A DNA stretch of 39,536 nucleotides from Owenweeksia hongkongensis DSM 17368 (lineage in GTDB: Bacteria > Bacteroidota > Bacteroidia > Flavobacteriales > Schleiferiaceae), in contig CAMDTE010000007.1 of NCBI GenBank assembly GCA_945907425.1, positions 1-39,536 of the forward strand, read 5' to 3'. The position numbers were made by a program, and so were the translations under genes. Below are positions 8,319-17,657 of this stretch, piece by piece (the stretch's first letter is position 1; every line of letters starts with the position of its first letter). The notes beneath the pieces are model-generated. The model did not search any database and had not been told where the DNA came from. It saw only the letters and a list, made by a program, of their open reading frames with translations.

Positions 8319-9179
8319 ATGAAGGATACTGTTCTTTTCAATGGCCATTGGATAGAGGCGGATTCACCTGTTTTCTCATCGCAACACCGCGCAAGTTTAT
8401 ACGGAGATGGGCTTTTTGAAACGCTACGGTCACACAGCACCGATGGAGTTCGCTTTTTTGAATCGCATTATTTTCGATTGATGGCCTCGCTGCGTATTCT
8501 ACGCATGGAAATCCCTTCCGAATGGAGCCCCGAATTCCTTTTGGACCATCTGTTGGACGTGACAAAAAAAAGGGCAGTAAACTCCCGTGATGTTCGGTTG
8601 CGATTGTCTGTCTGGAGGCACGGGTCTACAGGGTATGGATCACACGCAAACGGTGTGGATTGGTGCATCTCTGGCACTCCATTGGATTCAACGGAGTATC
8701 GCGAAACCGCTGACTCCCCTCGGATACTTGTGTTTAAAGATCACGCCAAACCCCCTGGACTGCTATCTACCCTCAAAGGTCCCCATAGTTTTTTATTTGG
8801 CTTGGCTGAGCGGTTTGCAAAAGAAAACCAGGCCACGGAGGCATTGATTCTTACGCCAGACAATCATTTATTGGAAAGCTCTCGGTCCAACCTATTCATT
8901 CTGCAAGACGGCCAGCTGTATACTCCTCCGCTCTCTGCGGGTTGCACCAAAGGTGTTTTGCGGCAAGCTGTTCTCAAAACGGCCAAGGAATTGGGCGTTC
9001 CGGTGATTGAAAAATGCATGTCTCCTTTTGATTTGCAACGAGCCGATGAGGTTTGGCTCAGCAACGCTGTGCACGGGATTCGGCCCGTGAGAGAATACAA
9101 GCAAGCCCATTATTCTTTAGGAAAAGCGAACGAATTTTTATCTTTCATTGAAGAGGAATCTAAAATATTTTCATTGTAA
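8319..9179 (+). CDS. Class IV (fold-type IV) PLP aminotransferase / aminodeoxychorismate lyase-like
   Basis: A 286-residue protein of the D-amino-acid/branched-chain aminotransferase and PabC superfamily. SLYGDGLFETLR (27-38) is the N-terminal motif. K153 in STLKGPHSF is the expected Schiff-base lysine. LLESSRSNLFIL (184-195) binds the cofactor, and GCTKGVLRQAVL (208-219) contacts the PLP phosphate. Its size and motifs fit 4-amino-4-deoxychorismate lyase (folate synthesis), but amino-acid transaminase activity cannot be excluded. The next gene, pdxH, makes the PLP cofactor this enzyme needs, a sensible pairing. It starts six bases after sucD. Confidence 0.75.
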   Translation: MKDTVLFNGHWIEADSPVFSSQHRASLYGDGLFETLRSHSTDGVRFFESHYFRLMASLRILRMEIPSEWSPEFLLDHLLDVTKKRAVNSRDVRLRLSVWRHGSTGYGSHANGVDWCISGTPLDSTEYRETADSPRILVFKDHAKPPGLLSTLKGPHSFLFGLAERFAKENQATEALILTPDNHLLESSRSNLFILQDGQLYTPPLSAGCTKGVLRQAVLKTAKELGVPVIEKCMSPFDLQRADEVWLSNAVHGIRPVREYKQAHYSLGKANEFLSFIEEESKIFSL

Positions 9180-9187
9180 ATTTAGGT

Positions 9188-9826
9188 ATGGAACTACAAA
9201 ACGAGAGAAAAGTATATCAATCCAATGAACTGATGGAGGCTCATGTGGGAAACAATCCTTTTCCACTTTTCACCCAATGGTTTGATGCTTTTCGGGCATT
9301 GCAAACAGACGATGCAACAGCGATGACGTTAGCGACAGCGGGCCAAAAAGGCCCTTCTGCGCGGATTGTTCTGTTAAAAAATTATTCCACGGAGGGTTTT
9401 GAGTTTTTCACGCAATACACCTCTATCAAAGGGCAAGATATCGACAAAGACCCACGGGTTAGTTTGTTGTTTTTTTGGCGAGAACTGGAACGGCAAGTTT
9501 CCATACAAGGCACTGCCGTTCGTTTGACAGACCAAGAGAACGACGAGTATTTCTACACGCGACCTATAGAAAGTCAGGCAGGCGCTATGGCTTCTCATCA
9601 AAGCCACCCGGTGGCATCGCGTGAAGCGTTGTTGGATAGCTACACAACCCTTTTGGAAGGATGCATAGAGCGCGGAAGAGGCATTCGTCCCGCCTCGTGG
9701 GGTGGATACCGCATTGTGCCCACTGCCTTTGAATTTTGGCAAGGACGTCCGGGCCGTTTACACGATCGGCTGTACTACACCTTAAGCGAAGACAACACGT
9801 GGTCTTTTATCCGTTTGGCACCATGA
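9188..9826 (+). CDS. pdxH: Pyridoxamine 5'-phosphate oxidase
   Basis: A 212-residue FMN flavoprotein that oxidises pyridoxine or pyridoxamine 5'-phosphate to PLP. The FMN-contacting segment PSARIVLLKNYSTEGFEFFT, the FFWRELERQVSIQG motif, the SRPIES-type loop (here TRPIESQAGAMASHQSHPV), and the C-terminal PASWGGYRIVPTAFEFWQG signature with RLHDR are all present. Length matches the family. It follows the class IV aminotransferase by eight bases and overlaps the next gene by 4 bp. Confidence 0.95.
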   Translation: MELQNERKVYQSNELMEAHVGNNPFPLFTQWFDAFRALQTDDATAMTLATAGQKGPSARIVLLKNYSTEGFEFFTQYTSIKGQDIDKDPRVSLLFFWRELERQVSIQGTAVRLTDQENDEYFYTRPIESQAGAMASHQSHPVASREALLDSYTTLLEGCIERGRGIRPASWGGYRIVPTAFEFWQGRPGRLHDRLYYTLSEDNTWSFIRLAP

Positions 9827-10848
9827 GCAATGCAACTTTAGAAAATGTGCGGTTCGCTGTAGTGGGTTGTGGACGCATCGGAATGCGTCATGCGGAGACT
9901 ATTCAAGGAACCAAACGAGCGGAATTAGTGGCCACGATTGATTCTGACCCGCAGCACCAAGGCTTTCAAGGAGTTCCTCATTTTATTAGTTTGGAGGAAT
10001 TTTTAGCTACTCGCCCTGCGGTGGATGTGATCAATATTGCCACTCCCAATGGATTCCATGCAAAACAAGCCATTGAGGTGTTGAATGCGGGGTATCACGT
10101 GTTGGTGGAAAAACCCTTGGCTTTGACAAAAGCGGACGCGGAAGATGTATTGCATACTGCCTTGCGCAAAGGGAAGCGTGTTTTTGCCGTGATGCAGAAT
10201 CGTTATTCTCCCCCCAGCGAGTGGTTGAAGGAAATGGTGGACAGCGGCCGTTTGGGGACTATCTACATGGTCCAGCTGAACTGTTTTTGGAATCGCGACG
10301 ATCGTTACTACCACACGGGCGGATGGCACGGAACCAAGGAGATGGATGGAGGTACTCTTTTTACGCAATTCAGCCACTTTGTAGATATTTTGTATTGGGC
10401 TTTCGGCGATTTGACACACATCCAAGCGCAATTGGCCAATTTCAATCACAAACATTCCATTGATTTTGAAGATACGGGATCTGTTTCGTTTCAATTGGTG
10501 CGCGGAGGAATGGGTACATTGAATTATTCTACCTCTGTTTGGGATAAGAATTTGGAGAGTTCCTTGCTAGTGATTGCAGAGAAGGGTAGTTTGAAAATTG
10601 CCGGACAGTACATGAACGAGGTAGAGTATTGCCATGTGGAGAATTATACCATGCCCACTTTGCTTCCGAGCAATCCACCCAACGACTACGGTGGTTACAA
10701 AGGTTCTGCTTTCAATCATCCCTACGTAATTCAAAATGTGATCGATGTCTTGTGTGGTGACGGTAGCATTGGAACCAATGCGTTGGAAGGGTTGAAGGTG
10801 GTGGATATTATTGAACGTATTTACAAGTCTGCCACTCCCAAACTTTAA
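9823..10848 (+). CDS. Gfo/Idh/MocA-family oxidoreductase
   Basis: A 341-residue NAD(P)-dependent dehydrogenase. The N-terminal Rossmann domain has RFAVVGCGRIGMRH, the EKP motif lies in LVEKPLALTKADAEDV, and the C-terminal alpha/beta domain includes a GGWHGTKEMDGGTLFTQFSH segment with the His-containing active-site region. The tryptophan- and glycine-rich segment resembles UDP-N-acetylglucosamine(uronate) 3-dehydrogenases of the WlbA/WbpB type, so a sugar-nucleotide substrate is plausible but unproven. ATG at 9823 gives a 4-bp overlap with pdxH; a longer frame from 9736 would add 29 residues wholly inside pdxH. It is the last gene of the operon before a strong terminator. Confidence 0.8.
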   Translation: MSNATLENVRFAVVGCGRIGMRHAETIQGTKRAELVATIDSDPQHQGFQGVPHFISLEEFLATRPAVDVINIATPNGFHAKQAIEVLNAGYHVLVEKPLALTKADAEDVLHTALRKGKRVFAVMQNRYSPPSEWLKEMVDSGRLGTIYMVQLNCFWNRDDRYYHTGGWHGTKEMDGGTLFTQFSHFVDILYWAFGDLTHIQAQLANFNHKHSIDFEDTGSVSFQLVRGGMGTLNYSTSVWDKNLESSLLVIAEKGSLKIAGQYMNEVEYCHVENYTMPTLLPSNPPNDYGGYKGSAFNHPYVIQNVIDVLCGDGSIGTNALEGLKVVDIIERIYKSATPKL

Positions 10849-10865
10849 TTTGTAAAGTATAGGAC

Positions 10866-10897
10866 AAAAAAAAGGGCCGCGATGCGGCCCTTTGTTG
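10866..10897. terminator. Bidirectional terminator between the oxidoreductase and hup
   Basis: A perfect 10-bp GC-rich stem (10871-10880 with 10884-10893, AAAGGGCCGC/GCGGCCCTTT) has a three-base loop. Minus-strand transcripts from hup meet eight T's after it (A run 10866-10873). Plus-strand transcripts meet TTTGTTGTT. It separates convergent genes. Confidence 0.85.
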
Positions 10898-10913
10898 TTC
10901 TGTAGAGAATGAA

Positions 10914-11183
10914 TTACAGCTTACCGCTCAATTCAGCTCCTGGCTTGAACTTTGCCACGTTTTTGGCAGCAATTTTAATTGTCTTACCAGTTTGTGGGTT
11001 GCGGCCCTCACGTGCAGCACGCTTAGAAACGGAAAAAGTACCGAAGCCTACCAAAGAAACGCGACCGCCATTCGATAGAGTAGTGGTTACATTACCTGTT
11101 ACAGCCTCCAAGGCTTTTTTTGCTTGTGCTTTGGTGACACCCGCTTCTGCAGCGATTGCATCGATTAGTTCTGCTTTGTTCAT
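10914..11183 (-). CDS. hup: HU-family DNA-binding protein
   Basis: An 89-residue histone-like protein beginning MNKAELIDAIAAEAGVTKAQ. The DNA-binding arm signature GFGTFSVSKRAAREGRNPQTG and the closing segment KFKPGAELSGKL are intact, and length is normal. HU dimers bend and compact DNA and assist replication and repair. It has its own promoter and terminator, consistent with high monocistronic expression. Confidence 0.95.
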   Translation of the reverse strand: MNKAELIDAIAAEAGVTKAQAKKALEAVTGNVTTTLSNGGRVSLVGFGTFSVSKRAAREGRNPQTGKTIKIAAKNVAKFKPGAELSGKL

Positions 11184-11225
11184 TTTAGGTGATTTTTATG
11201 GTTAATTAGGTCATTCACACACTCA

Positions 11226-11256
11226 CAAATATAGCCGATTACACCTTTCTGGCAAG
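11226..11256 (-). promoter_or_regulatory. Promoter of hup
   Basis: TATATTTG (11226-11233 on minus) is an exact TAnnTTTG match. CTTG (11253-11256) lies 19 bases upstream, a near match to -33 TTTG. The leader to the hup ATG is about 40 nt, in contrast to the 4-nt spacing at several other genes. Confidence 0.65.
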
Positions 11257-11270
11257 TGTTTACGCATTAA

Positions 11271-12212
11271 TTATGCACTTTCGTTGAAAATACTTTCTGA
11301 ATGCCCCCGAAGAAAATCAGCTACAGGCATCATTTTCTTTCCCGGCCATTGGATTTCTAAGAGCTGCAAAGCACCATCGGGCCCACTGTAAAAAAGTTCG
11401 TCCTGTTTCTTGATAATTTTAGAAATGTTTGATTTTACATTTTTGTTTATCAGGCATTTACCGATTTTAATATCAACTGATGGTTCAATTGATAAATGAA
11501 GCAAAACGCCCGGAAATGGCGTCAATCCGCGGTACAAATTATACCATCTTTCCACTGAGTCAGAGGGGTCTAAATAGGTGTTTTCCCGGTGAAGTTTTGG
11601 CGCATGGGAAGCAAAAATATTTTTTTGAACAACTGGTGATAACGTATTGTTTTTAAGGCCTGTTAGGGTGTTTAGAGCCAACTCAGCTCCTAAAATTTGC
11701 AATTTATCGTGGATTTCACCCATTGTTTCGTCTGGACCGATCAAACATTCCTTCTGCAAAAGGATCTTTCCGGTGTCAATTTGATCGTCCAATAAGAAGG
11801 TAGTCACCCCTGTTTTGCGCTCCCCTCGAATAATAGCCCAGTGGATAGGGGCTGCTCCCCGGTAAGCCGGAAGGAGGGAGGCATGCACGTTGAACGTCCC
11901 CAAAGGAGGAAGGGACCAAACGGAATGTGGTAACATCCGAAAAGCCACAACAACAAAGACCTGCGCGCGAAAAGATTGTAAAGTGTCAATAAATCCTTGG
12001 TCTTTCAAAGACACGGGCTGCAGCAAAGGCAAGTCATGCGCTAGGGCAAACTTTTTGACTTCAGACGATTGAAGTTTTAATCCTCTACCAGAAGGCTTGT
12101 CTGGCGCTGTCACAACGGCAGCTATCTCTATGTTTTGCTCAAACAAGTGCTTCAATGTTGCCACCGCAAACCCAGGAGTGCCAAAAAAAACGATGCGTAA
12201 GTTACTTTCCAT
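11271..12212 (-). CDS. fmt: Methionyl-tRNA formyltransferase
   Basis: A 313-residue enzyme that formylates initiator Met-tRNA using 10-formyltetrahydrofolate. It begins MESNLRIVFFGTPGFAVATL, a typical Fmt start. The catalytic segment NVHASLLPAYRGAAPIHWAI carries the conserved Asn and His, and the Asp lies in TFLLDDQIDTGKIL. A C-terminal domain for tRNA binding follows. A longer frame from 12263 would add 17 residues lying within recQ. The chosen start at 12212 overlaps the recQ 3' end by 11 bp, so the two are probably co-transcribed. Confidence 0.93.
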   Translation of the reverse strand: MESNLRIVFFGTPGFAVATLKHLFEQNIEIAAVVTAPDKPSGRGLKLQSSEVKKFALAHDLPLLQPVSLKDQGFIDTLQSFRAQVFVVVAFRMLPHSVWSLPPLGTFNVHASLLPAYRGAAPIHWAIIRGERKTGVTTFLLDDQIDTGKILLQKECLIGPDETMGEIHDKLQILGAELALNTLTGLKNNTLSPVVQKNIFASHAPKLHRENTYLDPSDSVERWYNLYRGLTPFPGVLLHLSIEPSVDIKIGKCLINKNVKSNISKIIKKQDELFYSGPDGALQLLEIQWPGKKMMPVADFLRGHSESIFNESA

Positions 12213-14094
12213 TTGTTTTGATATAATAAACTCCTGCGGAGGTTCGGAACCACCAATTTTCAAGCATTCCCCGTCGCAAGAGGGTGTCTAGTGCGCCAGC
12301 ATCTGCCCCAGGCCATTCTGTTAATAATTCGGCGCGGCTGACAGGCGACAAGCCAATGCGTCTCTTCAATACGTTGACGGGTACGGATTGCAGATTTTGA
12401 CACACATCGCACGTGCCACAGGTCGATGCACTTTCTTCCCCGAAATAACGCAACAAAGCCTGGAACCTACATCGATCAGCGGTAAAGAATTTTTCCACCT
12501 CGATTCGTTTTTCTTGTTGCCGTTGCAAAAGCCCTTCCAGAGCCGATCTGCTCATGGGCAAGTGGCCTGAGCTCTCTCTATAATGGCTCCAATAGACCGT
12601 ATTCTTGGCAGGAGAAGGGGTGTATGTTAGCATTCCAGCCGCCACCAAGCGAATCAACTTTTTTTCCAAAACAGGGACAGTTTCTTGGCACTCCCTAGAA
12701 ACATCCGCCCAGGAAATAGGGGTGGGTGCCGATTGTATTCCGGGATAGGTTCTCGCTAGATAATACACGAGATTTTCTGCCCAAGGAAGCTCTTCCAAGG
12801 CGGTTACCAAAGCAGAGCCCGTGGACAATAACTGCACGCGAGGAGATCTATCCCAACCTTCCGAAAACACAAGGGCATTGATGCGTTCAAAAAGCGCTGC
12901 CGCCGCATGCACTTTGGCCAACGGCCATTGCAGCGTGTTGCTGAGTTTTTCTGGAGAAAAAGTGTGCGTAACTCCCCCCTGACCCACAGCTACTTGGCCC
13001 TGACTCGCCAAGGCCTGATAGAAATCTTCCGCATTCTTCCACGAGATTTCTTGCAGCGCAGCTCTTCTTCGAAGCCCGGCAATACTTTTTGATGTAAACA
13101 AAGTAATCACTAGAGCAGGCTCTGCATCTCGTCCTCCTCGACCTATCTCTTGATAGTACGCTTCCATACTTTCCGGCAAGTCGATATGGAGCACAAGACG
13201 AACATTCCCTTTATCTATCCCCATACCAAAGGCGGTAGTAGCCACCATCGTCGGAATTTCCTCAGACATCCATTGTTTTTGTCTCCTTTCTCTTTCCTTA
13301 CTCTCTATTCCGGCATGATAGGCTAACGCAGGAATTCCCATGCCTTTTAAATCACGCGCCCAATCCTCCGTTTGACGCCTGCTTCTAGCATATAAAATTT
13401 TAGCCCCCTGTGTTTTTTTGAGCCATTCCGCAGCATCCAGCAAGGGACTTTCCGACATCAAGACCCGCAATTGCAGATTGTCCCTGTAAAAACTCTGCTG
13501 AAAAATAGCTGGATTTTCCAAGTCCAGCTGCTTGCAAATATCTTTCAGAACAAAGGGCGTAGCCGATGCAGTCAGGGCCAAAACAGGAACGTACGGAAAC
13601 TTGTTCCTCAGTAATTTGATTTTTAAAAAGGCAGGGCGGAAATCGTGTCCCCATTGGCTGACACAATGCGCCTCGTCTACGGCAATAAGGCTGATGGGAC
13701 AAAGGGCCAACTTCTCAACGAATGATTCTTGCGCAAGGCGTTCTGGACTAACGTATAAAAACCGAAGAACTCCCTGAGAAGCCTGAGCAAGCGCTGTATT
13801 CAATGCGCCTTTGGATAGTCCAGAAGGCAAGGTAGTGGCACCAATTCCTAAGGATTGCAGTCGCTCCACTTGGTCATTCATCAATGACACCAGGGGCGAC
13901 ACCACAAGGGTTAGTCCCGGAAGAATAAGTCCCGGCACTTGGAAACAAAGGGATTTTCCGCCGCCTGTCGGCAACAAGGCTACCGTGTGACGGCCTTCCA
14001 AAACGGATGTAACAATTTCTTTCTGCATCGGGCGGAAGCTGCTAAACCTCCATACCTCGGAGAGTACTTGATCCAATGCAGACAAGGAACTCAT
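12202..14094 (-). CDS. recQ: RecQ-family ATP-dependent DNA helicase
   Basis: A 630-residue superfamily 2 helicase. Walker A TGGGKS is at 43-48, followed by SPLVSLMNDQ, the DEAH box in LIAVDEAHCVSQWGHDFRP, ALTASAT, and motifs V/VI (TTAFGMGIDKGNVR, YYQEIGRGGRDAEP). A RecQ-type zinc region follows with Cys in RCRFQALLRYFGEE and CGTCDVC. RecQ unwinds DNA 3'-5' at stalled forks and recombination intermediates. The tail after the zinc and winged-helix regions is short, and no HRDC domain is evident. The start overlaps the upstream ATPase stop by 4 bp. Confidence 0.92.
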   Translation of the reverse strand: MSSLSALDQVLSEVWRFSSFRPMQKEIVTSVLEGRHTVALLPTGGGKSLCFQVPGLILPGLTLVVSPLVSLMNDQVERLQSLGIGATTLPSGLSKGALNTALAQASQGVLRFLYVSPERLAQESFVEKLALCPISLIAVDEAHCVSQWGHDFRPAFLKIKLLRNKFPYVPVLALTASATPFVLKDICKQLDLENPAIFQQSFYRDNLQLRVLMSESPLLDAAEWLKKTQGAKILYARSRRQTEDWARDLKGMGIPALAYHAGIESKERERRQKQWMSEEIPTMVATTAFGMGIDKGNVRLVLHIDLPESMEAYYQEIGRGGRDAEPALVITLFTSKSIAGLRRRAALQEISWKNAEDFYQALASQGQVAVGQGGVTHTFSPEKLSNTLQWPLAKVHAAAALFERINALVFSEGWDRSPRVQLLSTGSALVTALEELPWAENLVYYLARTYPGIQSAPTPISWADVSRECQETVPVLEKKLIRLVAAGMLTYTPSPAKNTVYWSHYRESSGHLPMSRSALEGLLQRQQEKRIEVEKFFTADRCRFQALLRYFGEESASTCGTCDVCQNLQSVPVNVLKRRIGLSPVSRAELLTEWPGADAGALDTLLRRGMLENWWFRTSAGVYYIKTNGK

Positions 14095-14660
14095 GAAATA
14101 AAAGAATAGATGGTTTGTTTCACAAAATCAACCCGCTCTTGAACAGTGCCTTTTGGCACAAGCACAACGGTATAGCCGAAATGCCGATACGTGTCCATCA
14201 ATTGTTCATGCACTCCCAAAGTATGTTCAAAAGTTTCCCATCGTTCTGAGTCCACGGTATAAATTTCGCGCCATGGAGGAGTGATAAAAACCAAGTCGTA
14301 CCGCAAATCTTGACACAATTGTGCCCATTTCGGCTTCCAATTTTCTGGCGACCTCCCATAATAGGCGAGTGAGTCCATCACCGTTCTATCAAAAACAACG
14401 GGACCTGACTGGTTAGCCGCTTGGGCATGTTGTTCTGCCCGTTTTTCGATGACCTTTTCCGTAAAAGCATCCAAGTTGTCCCAAGGCACCACATCGGAAC
14501 CTTGAGCCACAGACTCTTGCGTTAACTGCCGGCTGTATTCGTGAAAAACGGCCATACCCTTTTGTTCTAGGGCTTCTATCAAGGAGGTTTTCCCGGTTCC
14601 GGCGGCACCTGAAAGGGCGATGCGGACAATGCGGTTCTCTGTTGTAATCTTTGCAGTCAT
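14091..14660 (-). CDS. AAA_28-type P-loop ATPase/kinase (NadR kinase-like)
   Basis: A 189-residue single-domain P-loop protein. Walker A GAAGTGKT is at 18-25, a VVFDRTVMDSLAYYG segment is the likely DxD/Walker-B-type region, and LVFITPPWREIYTVDSERWE is characteristic of the AAA_28 family related to the nicotinamide-riboside kinase domain of NadR. A nucleoside or small-molecule kinase role is possible; pnuC in the same window gives only distant support. Its ATG (14660-14658) overlaps the divergent ATG at 14659 in the palindromic tetramer CATG. No other in-frame start precedes the P-loop. Confidence 0.75.
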   Translation of the reverse strand: MTAKITTENRIVRIALSGAAGTGKTSLIEALEQKGMAVFHEYSRQLTQESVAQGSDVVPWDNLDAFTEKVIEKRAEQHAQAANQSGPVVFDRTVMDSLAYYGRSPENWKPKWAQLCQDLRYDLVFITPPWREIYTVDSERWETFEHTLGVHEQLMDTYRHFGYTVVLVPKGTVQERVDFVKQTIYSFIS

Positions 14661-14931
14661 GAATCAAAAAGAAGAGGCCTTTCGGCTACAATTAGAGCAA
14701 AGCTACACTTGGCCCAGCATTTACATGTTTAAATTTATTTGCCCGGCAGACAATGAGACCATTGCGCGGGTGGAGAGCTTGTTCGATGCGGAGTCGTCCA
14801 GGGTGACATTGCGGTCCTCTCGCTCAGGGAATTTCACGAGCATAACAGCCACAGAGCTCATGATTTCAGCAGAATCCGTTTTGGAACGCTACAGAAAAGC
14901 CGCAGAGATACAAGGTTTACTTTCTCTTTGA
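14659..14931 (+). CDS. DUF493 (YbeD-like) protein
   Basis: A 90-residue protein beginning MNQKEEAFRLQLEQSYTWPS. The order is a beta strand (YMFKFICPA), a helix (NETIARVESLF), basic strand RVTLRSSRSGNFTSITAT, then a helix (SAESVLERYRKAAEI), matching the ferredoxin-like YbeD/DUF493 fold. It is a small cytoplasmic regulator-like family of unclear role. ATG at 14659 is favoured over 14620, whose 13 extra residues would lie inside the divergent ATPase gene and are unlike the family. The 3' end overlaps clpC by 15 bp. Confidence 0.75.
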   Translation: MNQKEEAFRLQLEQSYTWPSIYMFKFICPADNETIARVESLFDAESSRVTLRSSRSGNFTSITATELMISAESVLERYRKAAEIQGLLSL

Positions 14932-17457
14932 CGAGACGAATTGAAGTTCCTCTTTTCCTTCCTCAGGCGCATCCATTTTCAACGTGTCGCCGGCTTTGAA
15001 TAGGCCGTTGACAATAGCTTCCGCCACGGGATCCTCAATGTATTTTTGAATGGCCCGCGCGAGAGGTCTTGCGCCAAATTTTGGATCAAATCCCTTGTCC
15101 GCGACGTAAGCAATGGCCTCTGAGGTTAGCTGCAACTCGTATCCCATGCTGGACATTCGGGCCAATAAATGGTGTATTTCCAAGTCGATGATTTTCGCAA
15201 TGGACTCTTTATCCAAGGGATGAAAAATGACCACATCGTCGATTCGATTTAAAAACTCGGGAGCAAAGGCCTTTTTTAACGCACTATCTATTACGCCTCG
15301 GGTCAATTCTTCTGCTTTTTCTTGACGAGTCAAGGTCCCAAAACCCACGCCTGCACCAAAATCCACCAATTGTCGAGAACCAATATTGGAGGTCATGATG
15401 AGGATCGTGTTTTTAAAACTCACTTTTCGACCCAAGGAATCAGTCAAATGACCCTCGTCCAATGTCTGCAACAACAAATTAAAAACGTCGGGATGCGCTT
15501 TTTCTATCTCATCCAAAAGAACGACCGCATAGGGTTTGCGCCGAACTCTTTCTGTTAGTTGCCCCCCTTCTTCGTATCCAACATATCCAGGAGGCGCTCC
15601 TACCAGGCGAGAAATAGAAAATTTCTCCATGTATTCACTCATGTCGATTCGGATCAAAGCATCGGATGAATCAAACAACTGATGCGCCAATTCTTTGGCC
15701 AATTGCGTTTTCCCAACACCCGTTGGACCTAAAAAAATAAACGAGCCGATGGGTTTGTTTGGATCTTTCAATCCAGCCCTGTTTCTTTGGATAGCGCGGA
15801 CCACCTTTTGAACTGCCTCCTCTTGACCGATGACACGGCCGTTCAACTCCGCTGCCATGTTGGACAATTTTTCCATTTCTTGTTGCGCAACGCGCTGCAC
15901 CGGAATACCTGTCATCATCGCTACCACGTCCGCCACGTTTTCTTCCGTCACGGGCGTTCGATTCAGTTTTACTTCTTCTTCCCAATGCGCTTGGGCTATG
16001 GACAAATCCGATTCCAGGGTTTTTTCCACATCGCGCAATCGAGCAGCCTCTTCATAGCGTTGCTTTCGCACTACTTCTACTTTTTCCAAACGAATCTCCT
16101 CCAGTTTTAATTCCAGCGTAGCCATGGCAGGAGGAATGTGAATATTATTGATGTGAACTCGCGCACCCGCTTCGTCCATAGCATCAATCGCCTTGTCTGG
16201 TAAATGACGATCACTCAAATACCGTGAAGTCAGGCGCACGCATGCCTCCAAAGCCTCATCGGTATAAATCACATTGTGATGGTCTTCGTACTTGTCTTTG
16301 ATGTTTTGCAAAATCTGAAGGGTTTCTTCAGAGGAAGGAGGGTCAACCATGACTTTTTGAAATCTCCTTTCCAATGCGCCATCTTTCTCTATATATTGTC
16401 TGTATTCATCCAAGGTTGTGGCGCCAATGCATTGAATTTCTCCTCTTGCCAATGCGGGTTTGAACATGTTGGAGGCATCCAATGAACCCGATGCCCCTCC
16501 AGCGCCAACAATAGTATGCAATTCATCAATGAATAAAATGATATCGTCGTTTTTTTCGAGCTCGTTCATGAGCGCCTTCATGCGTTCTTCAAACTGACCA
16601 CGGTATTTTGTGCCCGCAACCATACTCGCGAGGTCTAGATTCACCACGCGTTTCCCAAACAACACACGGCTCACTTTTTTCTTTACGATGCGTATCGCCA
16701 ATCCTTCGGCAATGGCAGATTTTCCCACACCGGGTTCTCCTATAAGCAAGGGATTGTTTTTTTTGCGTCGAGAAAGAATTTGACTAACTCGCTCTATTTC
16801 CTTTTCCCGGCCAACAACAGGGTCCAATTTTCCTTCTTCTGCCAACTGTGTCAAGTCGCGACCGAAGTTGTCTAATACGGGAGTTTTGGATTTACCTTGT
16901 TCCGCACGTGATTTCAACGCTCCGTAGGGATTATGACTTTTTCCATCAGGCACCGGTGAGTCGTCCTCGTTGTCGTCACCAAAAGAGGATTCATTCTTTG
17001 GCCCTTCCGGGCGCGTTTCGTTCATAAATCGACTTTGGTATTCTGCTTTCACCACTTCGTAATCCACTCCTAATTTCTTGAGGGTGCCTGTGACCGGATC
17101 ATTGTCGTTTCGCAGTACGCACAACAAGAGATGCGCGGTGCGGATGACCGGACTACTGTGGAGTTTTGCTTCCAAAAAAGTAGTTTTCAAAGCCTTTTCC
17201 GCCTGACGAGTCAGAGGAATGTTTTTTCGTAAAGGATTGAATGAGTCCCCCGTGGAAGCCGGGGACTCTATTTTTTGACGCAATAACCCCAAATCAACAC
17301 CCAACGACAGAAGAATTTCAATAGCAGAACCTTCGCCCTCGCGAATCAATCCCAGAATCAAATGTTCTGTCCCAATATTATCGTGGCCTAGCCGCAGCGC
17401 TTCTTCTTTGCTGTAGCCGATAACGTCTTTGACGCGGTTAGAAAAATTCTCGTCCAT
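14917..17457 (-). CDS. clpC: ATP-dependent Clp protease ATP-binding subunit ClpC
   Basis: An 846-residue Hsp100 unfoldase. An N-terminal Clp-N double repeat (about 4-145) and an acidic linker (about 150-180) precede AAA domain 1 with Walker A GEPGVGKS at 240-247. The middle region carries a UVR-like coiled segment ([20 protein letters not shown]). AAA domain 2 has GPTGVGKT, and a ClpP-docking loop with VGFG lies in [11 protein letters not shown]. It feeds unfolded substrates to ClpP in protein quality control. A short AAGGA precedes ATTATG, one of the few Shine-Dalgarno-like sites here. Confidence 0.95.
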   Translation of the reverse strand: MDENFSNRVKDVIGYSKEEALRLGHDNIGTEHLILGLIREGEGSAIEILLSLGVDLGLLRQKIESPASTGDSFNPLRKNIPLTRQAEKALKTTFLEAKLHSSPVIRTAHLLLCVLRNDNDPVTGTLKKLGVDYEVVKAEYQSRFMNETRPEGPKNESSFGDDNEDDSPVPDGKSHNPYGALKSRAEQGKSKTPVLDNFGRDLTQLAEEGKLDPVVGREKEIERVSQILSRRKKNNPLLIGEPGVGKSAIAEGLAIRIVKKKVSRVLFGKRVVNLDLASMVAGTKYRGQFEERMKALMNELEKNDDIILFIDELHTIVGAGGASGSLDASNMFKPALARGEIQCIGATTLDEYRQYIEKDGALERRFQKVMVDPPSSEETLQILQNIKDKYEDHHNVIYTDEALEACVRLTSRYLSDRHLPDKAIDAMDEAGARVHINNIHIPPAMATLELKLEEIRLEKVEVVRKQRYEEAARLRDVEKTLESDLSIAQAHWEEEVKLNRTPVTEENVADVVAMMTGIPVQRVAQQEMEKLSNMAAELNGRVIGQEEAVQKVVRAIQRNRAGLKDPNKPIGSFIFLGPTGVGKTQLAKELAHQLFDSSDALIRIDMSEYMEKFSISRLVGAPPGYVGYEEGGQLTERVRRKPYAVVLLDEIEKAHPDVFNLLLQTLDEGHLTDSLGRKVSFKNTILIMTSNIGSRQLVDFGAGVGFGTLTRQEKAEELTRGVIDSALKKAFAPEFLNRIDDVVIFHPLDKESIAKIIDLEIHHLLARMSSMGYELQLTSEAIAYVADKGFDPKFGARPLARAIQKYIEDPVAEAIVNGLFKAGDTLKMDAPEEGKEELQFVSSKRK

Positions 17458-17657
17458 AATGTCCTTGTTACCAAAGCTGTGCCACTTTGTGCACTACTGC
17501 CGAAATGTCCGATTTGTGCTCGATATCCACGCTGTAATCTATATCATCTTTTCAACACTGAATTGTGCAAAAAAGCACTCTAATGCAGCCATCGCAATGC
17601 CCGAATACCGGTCACTAAAACGTAAATTTGAGGTTTAACGAGAACATAGAGAATACC
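17458..17657. other. Divergent clpC-gyrA intergenic region
   Basis: These 200 bp separate the clpC and gyrA starts. They contain a gyrA -7 element near the right end and several scattered TGTGC words (around 17483, 17493, 17515 and 17563) without a clear symmetric arrangement. I see no RNA gene or credible small ORF. No TAnnTTTG match was found for clpC, so its promoter may use a weaker element or another sigma factor. Confidence 0.5.
17623..17630 (+). promoter_or_regulatory. -7 element of gyrA
   Basis: TAAATTTG matches TAnnTTTG and ends 27 bases before the gyrA ATG at 17658. No clear TTTG stands 19 bases upstream. Confidence 0.45.

Noticed and set aside
17429-17638. A 69-codon plus-strand open frame spanning the clpC-gyrA spacer
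   Set aside because: It begins inside clpC, has no recognisable protein character and ends over the gyrA -7 element; treated as chance.
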